Below are positions 44,957 through 53,619 of a stretch of 64,000 nucleotides of DNA, piece after piece. The stretch's first letter is position 1; each line of letters starts with the position of its first letter. Origin of the DNA: Clostridiales bacterium (GTDB lineage Bacteria; Bacillota; Clostridia; Peptostreptococcales; Anaerovoracaceae); assembly GCA_009911365.1 (NCBI GenBank), contig QXXF01000008.1, positions 84,919 to 148,918 of the forward strand, written 5' to 3'. The translations under genes were made by a program, and so were the position numbers. The notes under the pieces are model-generated. The model was not told where the DNA came from and did no database searches. It worked only from the letters and a program-made list of their open reading frames with translations.

Positions 44957-45880
44957 CTATTTGATTCCCAGTAAATCTAAAATCAGTGCCATTCTAATAT
45001 GTTTTCCGCACAAGGCCTGTTCAAAATAGCAGGCTCTCGGGTCATCATCCACTTTTACAGAAATTTCGTTGACTCTTGGTAGCGGATGCATGATCGTCAA
45101 GTCTGGCTTGGCAGTTTCCAGCTTTTCCATATCCAATATGTAAGTGTCCTTCAATCTCACGTAATCCTCTTCATTGAAGAAACGTTCCCTCTGGACTCTG
45201 GTCATATACAGCACGTCCAACCGCGGCATGACCTCCTCCATGCTTTCCACTTCACACCACTGCACGCCCGCGGCTCGCAGCTTTTCCCGAATATATTCCG
45301 GCACTTTCAGTTCTTCTGGAGAAATCAGGACGAATTTTACGTTTGGGTAACGGAGCATGGCTTCGATCAAGGAATGGACCGTCCGTCCAAACTGTAGGTC
45401 TCCGCAAAGCCCCAGCGTAATGTTGCCCAGCTCGCCTTTTTTCCGTTTGATGGTGAGAAGGTCCGTCAAAGTCTGTGTCGGATGGAAATGTCCACCGTCT
45501 CCCGCATTGATGATCGGCACTGTTGTCCTTTTAGAAGCGATCAAAGGCGCACCCTCTTTTGGATGCCGCATAGCGATAATATCCGCATAGCAGCCCACGG
45601 TCCGCACTGTGTCGCTGACGCTTTCTCCCTTAGCGGCTGAACTGGAAGAGGCTTCGGAAAATCCCAGGACCGTTCCCCCCAATTCCAGCATGGCGGCTTC
45701 AAAGCTAAGCCTTGTGCGGGTGCTGGGTTCAAAGAACAGGGTCGCCAGCTTCTTGCCTTTGCAAATTTCCATGTAATCATCGTGGTTCGCCACAATGTCA
45801 TCAGCGATCTCAATCAAGTGATCGATCTCCTCCACAGACATGTCCAAAATACTGATTAAGTTACGAATTGAATCTGCCAT
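44957..45880 (-). CDS. pyrB: Aspartate carbamoyltransferase catalytic subunit
   Basis: 307 residues with the carbamoyl-phosphate loop [13 protein letters not shown], the SSSAAKGES loop, HPKEGAP and [16 protein letters not shown], and PLPRVNEIS near the end. It makes N-carbamoyl-aspartate, the second step of pyrimidine synthesis. The ATG follows the pyrE stop directly. The association with pyrI shows the E. coli-like dodecameric form. Confidence 0.96.
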   Translation of the reverse strand: MADSIRNLISILDMSVEEIDHLIEIADDIVANHDDYMEICKGKKLATLFFEPSTRTRLSFEAAMLELGGTVLGFSEASSSSAAKGESVSDTVRTVGCYADIIAMRHPKEGAPLIASKRTTVPIINAGDGGHFHPTQTLTDLLTIKRKKGELGNITLGLCGDLQFGRTVHSLIEAMLRYPNVKFVLISPEELKVPEYIREKLRAAGVQWCEVESMEEVMPRLDVLYMTRVQRERFFNEEDYVRLKDTYILDMEKLETAKPDLTIMHPLPRVNEISVKVDDDPRACYFEQALCGKHIRMALILDLLGIK

Positions 45881-46519
45881 TTATTTTTCTCCCTTCATCC
45901 ATCCTTCATCAGATGGGTCATTACGAAACGCGATTAAACGATGAACGTCTTCTTTCTTGATATAAGCTTCTTCTGCCGCAATTTCTACCAGCGTGTCCAA
46001 GTCGCACAAGCTGATGTTCTTGATATTTGCGTCTGCCATCCGCTTGATCCCTTTTTCCATGCCATATGTAAAAATGCTGGCAATCCCCAAAACATCCGCA
46101 CCAGCGTCCCGCAGCGCACTTACAGTGTCTAGAACCGAACCGCCCGTGGAGATCAGATCTTCGATGACCACCACCTTCTGGCCTTTTTCTAGCTTCCCCT
46201 CGATTTGGTTGGTTCTCCCGTGGTCTTTCGCAGAGCCCCGGACGTATCCCATGGGAAGCCCCATGATATGGCCCGTGATGGCCGCATGGGCGATCCCTGC
46301 AGTGCTTGTTCCCATCAGGACTTCGCACTGCGGATAATGCTCTCGAATAATCTGCGCCAGGCTCTCTTCCACCTTGATCCGCACCTCCGGTGCGGTAAGG
46401 GTTAAGCGGTTGTCACAGTATATGGGACTTTTGATGCCGCTGGCCCAGGTAAATGGCTGGTCCGGCCGCAGGAACACAGCTCCAATGGACAATAATCCCT
46501 TTGCGATTTCTCTCTTCAT
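45881..46519 (-). CDS. pyrE: Orotate phosphoribosyltransferase
   Basis: 212 residues with the PRPP-binding [12 protein letters not shown] motif and the catalytic loop [16 protein letters not shown]. It makes orotidine 5'-monophosphate from orotate. The ATG overlaps the pyrF stop by 4 bp (ATGA). Confidence 0.94.
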   Translation of the reverse strand: MKREIAKGLLSIGAVFLRPDQPFTWASGIKSPIYCDNRLTLTAPEVRIKVEESLAQIIREHYPQCEVLMGTSTAGIAHAAITGHIMGLPMGYVRGSAKDHGRTNQIEGKLEKGQKVVVIEDLISTGGSVLDTVSALRDAGADVLGIASIFTYGMEKGIKRMADANIKNISLCDLDTLVEIAAEEAYIKKEDVHRLIAFRNDPSDEGWMKGEK

Positions 46520-47223
46520 TTTGATACCTCCACAAATTCTTTCACGCAGCGGTCATATGCTGCTGCTGGATCTTCGGCCTGGGTGATGGGCCGCCCCACT
46601 ACAATGTAGTCGGAACCAAGCTCCTTTGCCTTTGCAGGCGTGGTCACCCTTACTTGGTCGCCCTTGGACGCGTCATCAAAGCGCACTCCAGGCGTGACAG
46701 TTAGAAAACTCGTCCCACAGACATCATGGATCTTTCCCGCCTCCAGCGGAGAGCAGACCACGCCGTCCAGCCCTGCGATATCTGCGTTTTCCGCATATTT
46801 GATCACAACATCGTCGATTTTTTCTCGGATCAGCAATTCTTCGGTCATTCGTTCCTGACTGGTAGATGTCAGTTGGGTCACTGCAATGAGCAGGGGCCGG
46901 CTTCCATCTTTTCTAGTCAGGCCCCGCAGAGCCGCCTTCATCATTTCAATGGTGCCCGCCGCATGAAGGTTCACCATGTCCACATCCAGGCGAGACAAAA
47001 CCGCCATGGCTTTTTCCACCGTATTGGGGATGTCATGGAGCTTCAAGTCCAGGAACAGCTTGTGTCCCCGTTTTTTGATTTCCTGGATAATGGATGGCCC
47101 CTCTGCGTAATAAAGCTCCATCCCTACTTTTACATAAAGCGTCCTGTCCTTGAATTTGTCCAGAAACGCCAAGGCTTCCTGCCCGCTTTTAAAGTCTAAG
47201 GCAATGATTACGTCTTTCCCCAT
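46516..47223 (-). CDS. pyrF: Orotidine 5'-phosphate decarboxylase
   Basis: About 235 residues, the short bacterial class. Catalytic [10 protein letters not shown] (Asp-x-Lys-x-x-Asp) is present along with [12 protein letters not shown] and [11 protein letters not shown] near the C-terminus. It produces UMP. The start is the ATG with AAGGAGG 6 nt upstream; an earlier in-frame ATG would add 14 His/Glu/Arg-rich residues not found in the family. Confidence 0.94.
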   Translation of the reverse strand: MGKDVIIALDFKSGQEALAFLDKFKDRTLYVKVGMELYYAEGPSIIQEIKKRGHKLFLDLKLHDIPNTVEKAMAVLSRLDVDMVNLHAAGTIEMMKAALRGLTRKDGSRPLLIAVTQLTSTSQERMTEELLIREKIDDVVIKYAENADIAGLDGVVCSPLEAGKIHDVCGTSFLTVTPGVRFDDASKGDQVRVTTPAKAKELGSDYIVVGRPITQAEDPAAAYDRCVKEFVEVSK

Positions 47224-47283
47224 GTTAAACCTCCTTGTTCCATGCTCGTGTTCTTCGTTTCTCATGTTCCATGTATTGCTGAT

Positions 47284-48195
47284 TTATTTCACGCACCCAA
47301 TGATATCTTCTAAATTTTCGATCCCCAGTGCTTCCATGACCCGCGGCAGGGTTTCGATGATTTCTTTGCAGGCATAAGGATTCACTAGATTGGCGGCACC
47401 CACCTGCACCGCAGTCGCGCCAGCCATCATCATTTCGATCACATCTTCTGCGCTGGAAACTCCCCCCATGCCGATAATAGGGATCTTGACCGCATTTGCC
47501 ACCTGGTATACCATCCGCAGCGCAACTGGGAAAATCGCAGGACCAGAAAACCCGCCCATTTTGTTTGCGATCACTGGCTGTCTTTTTTTGATGTCGATTC
47601 GCATGCCTAACAGGGTGTTGATCAGGCTCAATCCATCCGCGCCAGCGTCCTCACAAGCCTTGGCAATGGATACGATATCCGTCACATTGGGACTCAGCTT
47701 GATATAGATGGGTTTTTTCGTCACTTTTTTTACTGCCCGGGTGATCTCCCCCGCACTTTCCGGCAAAACGCCAAAAGCCATGCCGCCATGATTCACGTTG
47801 GGGCAGCTGACATTGATCTCGATGATTCCCACCTGCCGTTGATCGTCCATTGCCTTTGCGCATTCCACGTACTCTTCCAGAGAAAAGCCGCTCACATTGG
47901 CGATCACTGGCTTTTCATAGATCTTCGCAAGCTCTGGCAGCTCTTTATCAATGACAGACGCAAGCCCTGGATTTTGCAGGCCTACGGAATTGATCATGCC
48001 CTGGCTGCATTCCGCGATTCTAGGCTGGGGATTACCAAACCTAGGGTCCCTGGTGGTCCCTTTGAAGGATAGGGAGCCTAAAATGTTAATGTCATAGAGT
48101 TTCGCATATTCTTTTCCATATCCAAAGGTGCCGCTGGCAGGAATCACCGGATTGTCCAGCCGCAGCCCACTCAGAGAAACGTTGGTATTCACCAT
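47284..48195 (-). CDS. pyrD: Dihydroorotate dehydrogenase type 1B, catalytic subunit
   Basis: 303 residues. FMN-site landmarks IPASGTFGYG, NSVGLQNPG, the catalytic-Cys motif NVSCPNVNHGG, and IGMGGVSSAED are intact. The Cys active base and the pyrK partner mark the NAD-dependent type 1B enzyme. It starts inside the last codons of pyrK (7-bp overlap). Confidence 0.95.
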   Translation of the reverse strand: MVNTNVSLSGLRLDNPVIPASGTFGYGKEYAKLYDINILGSLSFKGTTRDPRFGNPQPRIAECSQGMINSVGLQNPGLASVIDKELPELAKIYEKPVIANVSGFSLEEYVECAKAMDDQRQVGIIEINVSCPNVNHGGMAFGVLPESAGEITRAVKKVTKKPIYIKLSPNVTDIVSIAKACEDAGADGLSLINTLLGMRIDIKKRQPVIANKMGGFSGPAIFPVALRMVYQVANAVKIPIIGMGGVSSAEDVIEMMMAGATAVQVGAANLVNPYACKEIIETLPRVMEALGIENLEDIIGCVK

Positions 48196-48911
48196 ATGAT
48201 CTCCTCCTTTCGCAGCACTGGCCCTTCTTTACAGATGCGTTTGTATCCGTGCTTCGTTTCACAGCTGCATCCCATGCAGCCGCCAAACCCGCAGCCCATT
48301 CTGGCTTCAAAGCTGAACTGCCCGTCCTTCACTTTGCCCGCCACTGCCTTTAGCATGGGCTCCGGTCCGCAGGCGCATCCGTAATCCGCACCTTCAAAGC
48401 CATCTGTGACAAAGCCTTTCATTCCATAGCTTCCGTCCGCGGTCATCACCGTCACCTCCGCGCCCAAGGCTTTGAACTCGGCCTCATAGAACACTTCCGC
48501 TTTTGTGTTGAATCCTAAGATCACTTTTGGCTGTTTTCCCTGAGCAATGAGGGCTTTTGCCAAACTGTACATGGGCGGTACGCCTGCGCCTCCGCCTGCC
48601 AGCACCGGCGTCTTACTGATCGCAGAAAGGTCATAGCCATTTCCCAGGGGGCAGAGGATCTCCAGCTCTTTCCCCGGCTGGTATCCAGCCATGATTTTCG
48701 TGCCTTTTCCCACGACTTTATAAATGATCGTGATCCGCTGATCATCCCAATCGCAGATGGAGAGCGGTCTTCTCAGATAACAGCCCTCTAATTTGATATT
48801 GATGAACTGGCCTGGAGCGGCAATTTCTGAAGTATCACCTTCCAGGTGCATTTCCCACATGCCGGGAGCCAGCTCTTTGTTTAAAAGAATGGTGTAAATG
48901 TTGTTTTTCAT
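48189..48911 (-). CDS. pyrK: Dihydroorotate dehydrogenase electron transfer subunit
   Basis: 240 residues of the ferredoxin-NADP reductase fold, with FAD motif RRPLSICDW, a NAD-binding GGGAGVPPM and the [2Fe-2S] Cys cluster CGFGGCMGCSC. It passes electrons from PyrD to NAD+. It starts 1 bp after the pyrC stop. Confidence 0.94.
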   Translation of the reverse strand: MKNNIYTILLNKELAPGMWEMHLEGDTSEIAAPGQFINIKLEGCYLRRPLSICDWDDQRITIIYKVVGKGTKIMAGYQPGKELEILCPLGNGYDLSAISKTPVLAGGGAGVPPMYSLAKALIAQGKQPKVILGFNTKAEVFYEAEFKALGAEVTVMTADGSYGMKGFVTDGFEGADYGCACGPEPMLKAVAGKVKDGQFSFEARMGCGFGGCMGCSCETKHGYKRICKEGPVLRKEEIIW

Positions 48912-48912
48912 C

Positions 48913-50169
48913 TTATTTCTCCCAGACTTTTTTTCCGTTTACAAAGGTCATTCTGTTTTCCCCCCACACTTCCATTCCAGCAAATGGCGTGCTGCGGCCT
49001 TTTGACAAGAACTCTGCCGGATCAATGTTGTAATGGCGATTCACATCCAGCACCGCCACGTCTGCGATCTGACCTTCCCTGATAAAGCCGCCTTCTATTC
49101 CAAAGATCCCGCGGGGGGCGATGGCCATCAATTCTACCAGCTTTTCCAAGGTGATTTTCCTAGGTTTCACAAGATGCGTGTACAAAACAGGGAAAGCGGT
49201 TTCCAGGCCCACGATGCCAAAAGCGCTTTTCGCCAGGCCTTCGCTCTTTTCTTCCGCACTGTGAGGCGCATGGTCCGTAGCGATCAGATCAATGGTCCCA
49301 TCCAGCAGTCCTTCCAAAAGCACCGACCGATCCTCTTGGGCGCGAAGCGGCGGATTCATCTTGAATCTCCCCTCCTCCTGTAAATCCATATCGCAAAGGA
49401 CCAGATAATGCGGTGCTGTCTCACAGGTCACAGGGATACCCACTTTTTTCGCCTGACGAATCAAGTCCACTGTTTCTTTTGTGGAAATGTGGCACACATG
49501 GTAACGTGCTCCTGTTTTTTGGCAAAGCGCAATGTCCCGTTTCACCTGCCCCCATTCGCTTTCCGAACAGATGCCTTTGTGCCCGTGAGCCGCTGCGTAA
49601 GCCCCATCATGGATGTATCCGCCATGGAGCAGACTCTCGTCCTCGCAGTGCGCTACGATGATTCGGTCCAGCGCCTTGGCCTTTCTCATGGCCGCTTCCA
49701 TCAGTTTTCCTGTCTGCACGCCTTTCCCATCGTCCGAGTAGGCGATAACCTTTTCCTTCATATCTTCCATATCTGATAAAACGCCTCTTCCATTTTGCGC
49801 TTTTGTAATGGTCCCATATGGAAACACTTTTACTGCCGCATCTTTTTCTATGATATCCAGCTGGGCTTGAAGCGTTTCCATAGTGCTGGGCGCAGGGTTC
49901 AGGTTTGGCATGGAACAAACCGCTGTGTAGCCTCCCCTTGCCGCGGCCATGGTTCCTGAGCGGATGGATTCTTTATAAAAAAAACCAGGTTCTCGAAGAT
50001 GTACGTGAACATCAACAAAACCTGGAATGATAAAACACGAATCACAATCAACGCATTCATCATAGGAGGGAGTGTGAGCAAGAGACAAACGGTCGTTGAC
50101 CACAAAAACGTCTCTTTTCACAAACCCGCTTTCTGTAAAAATGTATCCGTTTTTCAACAGTGTCGTCAT
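48913..50169 (-). CDS. pyrC: Dihydroorotase
   Basis: 418 residues, type I amidohydrolase. Metal ligands are in VDVHVHLREPGF, the AHCEDE and HISTKE motifs, and the catalytic Asp in TDHAPH. It closes carbamoyl-aspartate to dihydroorotate. First gene of the pyr operon pyrC-K-D-F-E-B-I; carAB is not in the window. AAAGGAAG precedes the ATG. Confidence 0.95.
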   Translation of the reverse strand: MTTLLKNGYIFTESGFVKRDVFVVNDRLSLAHTPSYDECVDCDSCFIIPGFVDVHVHLREPGFFYKESIRSGTMAAARGGYTAVCSMPNLNPAPSTMETLQAQLDIIEKDAAVKVFPYGTITKAQNGRGVLSDMEDMKEKVIAYSDDGKGVQTGKLMEAAMRKAKALDRIIVAHCEDESLLHGGYIHDGAYAAAHGHKGICSESEWGQVKRDIALCQKTGARYHVCHISTKETVDLIRQAKKVGIPVTCETAPHYLVLCDMDLQEEGRFKMNPPLRAQEDRSVLLEGLLDGTIDLIATDHAPHSAEEKSEGLAKSAFGIVGLETAFPVLYTHLVKPRKITLEKLVELMAIAPRGIFGIEGGFIREGQIADVAVLDVNRHYNIDPAEFLSKGRSTPFAGMEVWGENRMTFVNGKKVWEK

Positions 50170-50211
50170 ACTGACTTCCTTTCATCATTTGTTTTTGCCT
50201 AAATCTTCAAT

Positions 50212-50240
50212 AGTATACCACACTGTGCGGCAGAAGTCAA
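50212..50240 (-). promoter_or_regulatory. Sigma-A promoter of the pyr operon
   Basis: TTGACT (50235-50240) and TATACT (50212-50217) with a 17-bp spacer on the minus strand. The spacer holds the dyad CACA-G-TGTG. The leader of about 40 nt is too short for a PyrR attenuator. Confidence 0.8.
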
Positions 50241-50267
50241 TTGCATATTTTACTAATTCCCTTATTT

Positions 50268-51413
50268 TTACAACCCTTTCGATAAACCCTGTCCTTGATC
50301 AGAGAACCGAACAGTGACTGTCACGCCCGCGTCTTCTCCAGACGCGTAGTGGAGTTTTCCATGATGCAGCTTTACGATTTCGTGGCAAAGAGGCACGCCT
50401 AGCCCCTTTCCTTTGATTTTATCTTTGGGCACGGTTCTATTGCTGTTGAGGATCCGCAGCATATCCTCTTCCAGGAAGTCTTTTTGACTGTGAAGGCAAA
50501 TTTCCTGGCTTTGGGCAGTGATGCTGACAGGGCCCCCGGCTCTTCTGAGATTGGACAGCAAGTTTAACAGCAAACACAGCAGCAGCGTCCTGTCACCTAT
50601 CACGTATTCCATTTCACTATGGGTAATGATGGATGGGTCCTGCTTTTTGATTTCGGCCAGCAGATCCGTCAGCCTTATTTTTTTAAATTCGATTTTTCCA
50701 TTTTTCATATTTTCCATCACCAGCAGCCGTTCGATCATGCGGTTAATATAGCCTGTCTCTTCATTGATACGGGTACAAGCGTGTTGCCTATCTTCATCGC
50801 TGATTTTGCCAAGCAGCATATATTGGGCATATCCCTGGATGCTGGTCAGGGGCGTACGCAGTTCATGCGCAATGTTATTGATGGGATAATACAGCTTTTT
50901 CATAGCAAAATATAAGATCATCCCAATAAAAGCGGCAATGGCTCCACTCATAATCAGCAGTAAATACACTTGTTTCTGATGGCTTTTATAAAATCCATTT
51001 AGCTCATCCACATAGCACACTGTTACTTTTCCGCTGTCAGATGAGTACGCACAGCGAAAGACACATAAATATTTTCCTGTTTCTGTAGTCATGATCCGGA
51101 CTTCCTCTTTATTTGACGGAGAAAGCGCAAAGGGCAAATAATCCGCTATCACGATATTTTCCTGGTAAACCGCAATATGCGCGCCCTGCTCTTGCAGGGC
51201 ATTACAGTAAAGCTTGAGTTTTATCTGCTGTGTTTCTCCGTTGAACAAGCTTTGTGCTGAATAGAGGATGCTGTCTCCTGTTCTGACCCCTTGTTCACAA
51301 ACCTTTTTTAAATTGGTTTTAAAGGAATATTGGGCCACAAAGAACACACTTCCGTATAGCACCAGCAAAATCAGAGCCATTGTCAATATATAGTTTTTCT
51401 CCCACAGCTTCAT
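50268..51413 (-). CDS. Membrane sensor histidine kinase
   Basis: 381 residues: membrane segment (YILTMALILLVLYGSVFFV), extracellular domain of about 120 residues, second membrane segment (VYLLLIMSGAIAAFIGMILYF), HisKA with the phospho-His in NIAHELRTPLTSIQGY and an HATPase with N-box LLLNLLSNLRRAGG and KGKGLGVPLCHEIV. The N-box lacks the usual double Asn-Ala-xx-Tyr pattern, so ATP binding may be weak. The ATG lies 1 bp after the response regulator stop. The signal is unknown. Confidence 0.88.
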   Translation of the reverse strand: MKLWEKNYILTMALILLVLYGSVFFVAQYSFKTNLKKVCEQGVRTGDSILYSAQSLFNGETQQIKLKLYCNALQEQGAHIAVYQENIVIADYLPFALSPSNKEEVRIMTTETGKYLCVFRCAYSSDSGKVTVCYVDELNGFYKSHQKQVYLLLIMSGAIAAFIGMILYFAMKKLYYPINNIAHELRTPLTSIQGYAQYMLLGKISDEDRQHACTRINEETGYINRMIERLLVMENMKNGKIEFKKIRLTDLLAEIKKQDPSIITHSEMEYVIGDRTLLLCLLLNLLSNLRRAGGPVSITAQSQEICLHSQKDFLEEDMLRILNSNRTVPKDKIKGKGLGVPLCHEIVKLHHGKLHYASGEDAGVTVTVRFSDQGQGLSKGL

Positions 51414-51414
51414 G

Positions 51415-52062
51415 TCAAGGCTCCAATCTATACCCGATTTTATAAATCGTTTTGATATACGCTTCCCATTTCAATTTCTTCCGTAGTCTCTGAATATGAA
51501 CATCCACTGTCCGCTCTTCCCCTTCGTAGTCCCATCCCCAGGCCGCATTTAAAAGTTGCTGTCTTGTCAGCGTGATATTTTTGTTGAGGATCAAAGCCCG
51601 CAGCAGTTCGAATTCTTGTTTTGTGAGAGCGATTTCCTGATTCTGGTCATATACCTTAAAGTTTTCCAGATCTATCTTAGTCTGTCCCAGGCAAAAAACA
51701 TGATCTGTTTTTCCAATCCGCCTTAGCACCACGTTGACTCTAGCCACTAATTCCTGAAAGTCAAAGGGTTTGACAATATAATCTTCCGCTCCGCCGGTTA
51801 GGCCTTTGACTCGATCTTTTATCTCGCTTCGTGCCGTGACGTAGATCACTGAAACGCCCTCCACTCGCTCCATTACGTCAAAGCCATCCATGTCAGGTAA
51901 ATTGATGTCCAGCAGGATCAAATCCAGCCGCTTCTTTTTGATAACGGAAATAGCCTCGCTGCCCGAAAAGGCAGCAAGGCAATGGTGGCCTGTCACAGCA
52001 AGGCAGCGAACCATTAGTTCATTGATGGATTTGTCGTCTTCTACGATTAAAATCTCAGCCAT
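51415..52062 (-). CDS. OmpR/PhoB-family response regulator
   Basis: 215 residues: a receiver domain with acidic pair EDD, phospho-acceptor Asp in LILLDINLPDMDG and Lys in VKPFDFQEL, then a winged-helix domain (LTKQEFELLRALILNKN, RTVDVHIQRLRKKL, YKIGYRLEP). Acts with the adjacent kinase, probably on this operon. Confidence 0.92.
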   Translation of the reverse strand: MAEILIVEDDKSINELMVRCLAVTGHHCLAAFSGSEAISVIKKKRLDLILLDINLPDMDGFDVMERVEGVSVIYVTARSEIKDRVKGLTGGAEDYIVKPFDFQELVARVNVVLRRIGKTDHVFCLGQTKIDLENFKVYDQNQEIALTKQEFELLRALILNKNITLTRQQLLNAAWGWDYEGEERTVDVHIQRLRKKLKWEAYIKTIYKIGYRLEP

Positions 52063-52077
52063 ATTGATTTTACCTCA

Positions 52078-52545
52078 TCAATTCTTTGGATGGTCTGAAT
52101 TTCTATAAGTCTCTTGATCGATTTCCACGATCTGCTCCTCTGTCAAGTCCCGCACCTTGGCTGTATGCGGATTGAGTCCAGCCTCTTTGCAGATCCGCTC
52201 AATGGCTTTCCCTGCGCCATTCCCCGCATTCACATCATTAATGAAATTCTCTAAAGAGCTGTCTCCCCAATCATCTTTGGCATCTTTCTGAAGCAGTGAC
52301 TTGTTTGCCATTTTCTCCAGACAATTCCGAGCGATTTTTCTGCTTACCTGAATCTGCGTCAGCTGTGTGTCCTGCTGCTGAATCAGCCCTCCATCCAAGC
52401 TTTCAGGCGCATCTGTCTGCCCATTTGACGCTGCCTGCGCTGTCTCGACGCTCTTCTGGGCATATACGTTTCCCAGTAAAAGGGCTCCTGTGCAAAGGAT
52501 CATAAGCAGACCCACCATAATCAGGCTTTTGTAATTTTTCATCAT
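52078..52545 (-). CDS. Secreted or membrane-anchored protein of unknown function
   Basis: About 155 residues. An N-terminal hydrophobic segment (SLIMVGLLMILCTGALLLG) acts as signal or anchor, followed by an Ala/Gln/Asp-rich linker and a helical domain (KIARNCLEKMANKSL ... NAGNGAGKAIERICKEAGLNPHTAKVRDLTEEQI). No known motif. AGGAGG is 11 nt before the first of two adjacent ATGs. It is the first gene of the operon with the response regulator and kinase, so it may be their sensory partner or target. Confidence 0.7.
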   Translation of the reverse strand: MMKNYKSLIMVGLLMILCTGALLLGNVYAQKSVETAQAASNGQTDAPESLDGGLIQQQDTQLTQIQVSRKIARNCLEKMANKSLLQKDAKDDWGDSSLENFINDVNAGNGAGKAIERICKEAGLNPHTAKVRDLTEEQIVEIDQETYRNSDHPKN

Positions 52546-52655
52546 TCTCACTTTCTCCTCCTCATACTTACGCAACGCACTTTCTTTTTGTTTACAGCCT
52601 TATGGTAGCAAGAAATTGTTGCAGAATTATTACAACCCCTGAAATTTTTTCATGG

Positions 52656-52679
52656 AAAAAAGGCTGACCTGTTAAGCCT
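52656..52679 (-). terminator. Terminator of the sigma factor gene
   Basis: On the minus strand AGGCT, a 9-nt loop, AGCCT, then TTTTT. It separates the sigma factor gene from the downstream three-gene operon. Confidence 0.72.
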
Positions 52680-52771
52680 GCCTCTTTCCTAAACATCCCT
52701 GCGATTTTCTCCTGGAATGTCTGCTTTTCAGTTGCCCAATGACAAAACACAGTAATATGGGCCTAGACTTT

Positions 52772-53383
52772 TCATCGATTCTTTTTTCTCTTTATATGAA
52801 AACCTCTCCGTTCCAATACTTCTTCGATGATCTCCTCCTCTGTGAGGCGCCTTTCCACTGGCTTGACAATCAGGAACTGCCGCAAGTACGCTAACCCTCT
52901 AGCGTGCCTGGTCTTTACTGTATTAACGTTTTCTCCTGTGATTTTTGAAATCTCTGTGAGCCTGTAACCTTCAAAATAGTAAAGGCGAAAGATGACTAGC
53001 GTTTTCCGTGGCAAGTGTTTCAGCACCCGGCATAGATCTTCCCGATGCGCAATCCGGTCAAACTCTTCTTCCAGACTGCGGTAGTTCACATCATTGATAT
53101 GTGAGATCTCGGCTTCAAAGTCCTCAGTATCCGTGGAACGGATGCGACCCTGTCCTCTGATCGATTCACGCCAATAGCGAATCAGTTCGTTCCTAGCGAT
53201 TTTCCATAGCCATGCGTCCATTTTATCCGGATCCCGGAGCTGGTGCAGGGAGCGCAGCGCATTTATGAAAATGTCTTGGAGCAGGTCATCCCGATCCTGC
53301 TTCGGTACGTTTTCAATGATTAAGATTCTGTTGACGCTATCGTATTTGCTGCACAAAAGTTCTTCTTTCTCTTTGATATCCAA
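52772..53383 (-). CDS. Sigma-70 family (ECF-type) RNA polymerase sigma factor
   Basis: 203 residues: region 2 (DRDDLLQDIFINALRSLHQLRDPDKMDAWLWKIARNELIRYWRE) and region 4 (LPRKTLVIFRLYYFEGYRLTEISKITGENVNTVKTRHARGLAYLR) as in ECF sigma factors, with a Lys/Arg-rich extension of about 35 residues. The start codon is TTG, chosen because AAAGGA lies 9 nt upstream. No anti-sigma gene is adjacent: the next gene downstream is behind a terminator. Confidence 0.88.
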   Translation of the reverse strand: MDIKEKEELLCSKYDSVNRILIIENVPKQDRDDLLQDIFINALRSLHQLRDPDKMDAWLWKIARNELIRYWRESIRGQGRIRSTDTEDFEAEISHINDVNYRSLEEEFDRIAHREDLCRVLKHLPRKTLVIFRLYYFEGYRLTEISKITGENVNTVKTRHARGLAYLRQFLIVKPVERRLTEEEIIEEVLERRGFHIKRKKNR

Positions 53384-53544
53384 GGCCTGTGATCCTTTCT
53401 CAACTGTTGCTTGCTTGATTACCCCGATTGATGTAACGATTTTATTGATGATAGAAAATATCCTCTAACCGACCCCCATCCTTCTATTATGTTATGTTCC
53501 TGACCTTTTGTCAAATCGATTTCGGTTGCGATTCTGCCTCTACT

Positions 53545-53578
53545 AAAAAGAGGCAGGCCTGTTATAGCCCACCTCTTT
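53545..53578 (-). terminator. Terminator of the dimethylargininase/transporter operon
   Basis: AAAGAGG and CCTCTTT arms with an inner GGC/GCC pairing. On the minus strand it lies about 45 bp after the transporter stop. The sequence closely resembles the hairpin near 52660. Confidence 0.78.
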
Positions 53579-53619
53579 CATTATGCTAAAAATTTGTTGT
53601 CTCAAAACATGTTTTGGTT

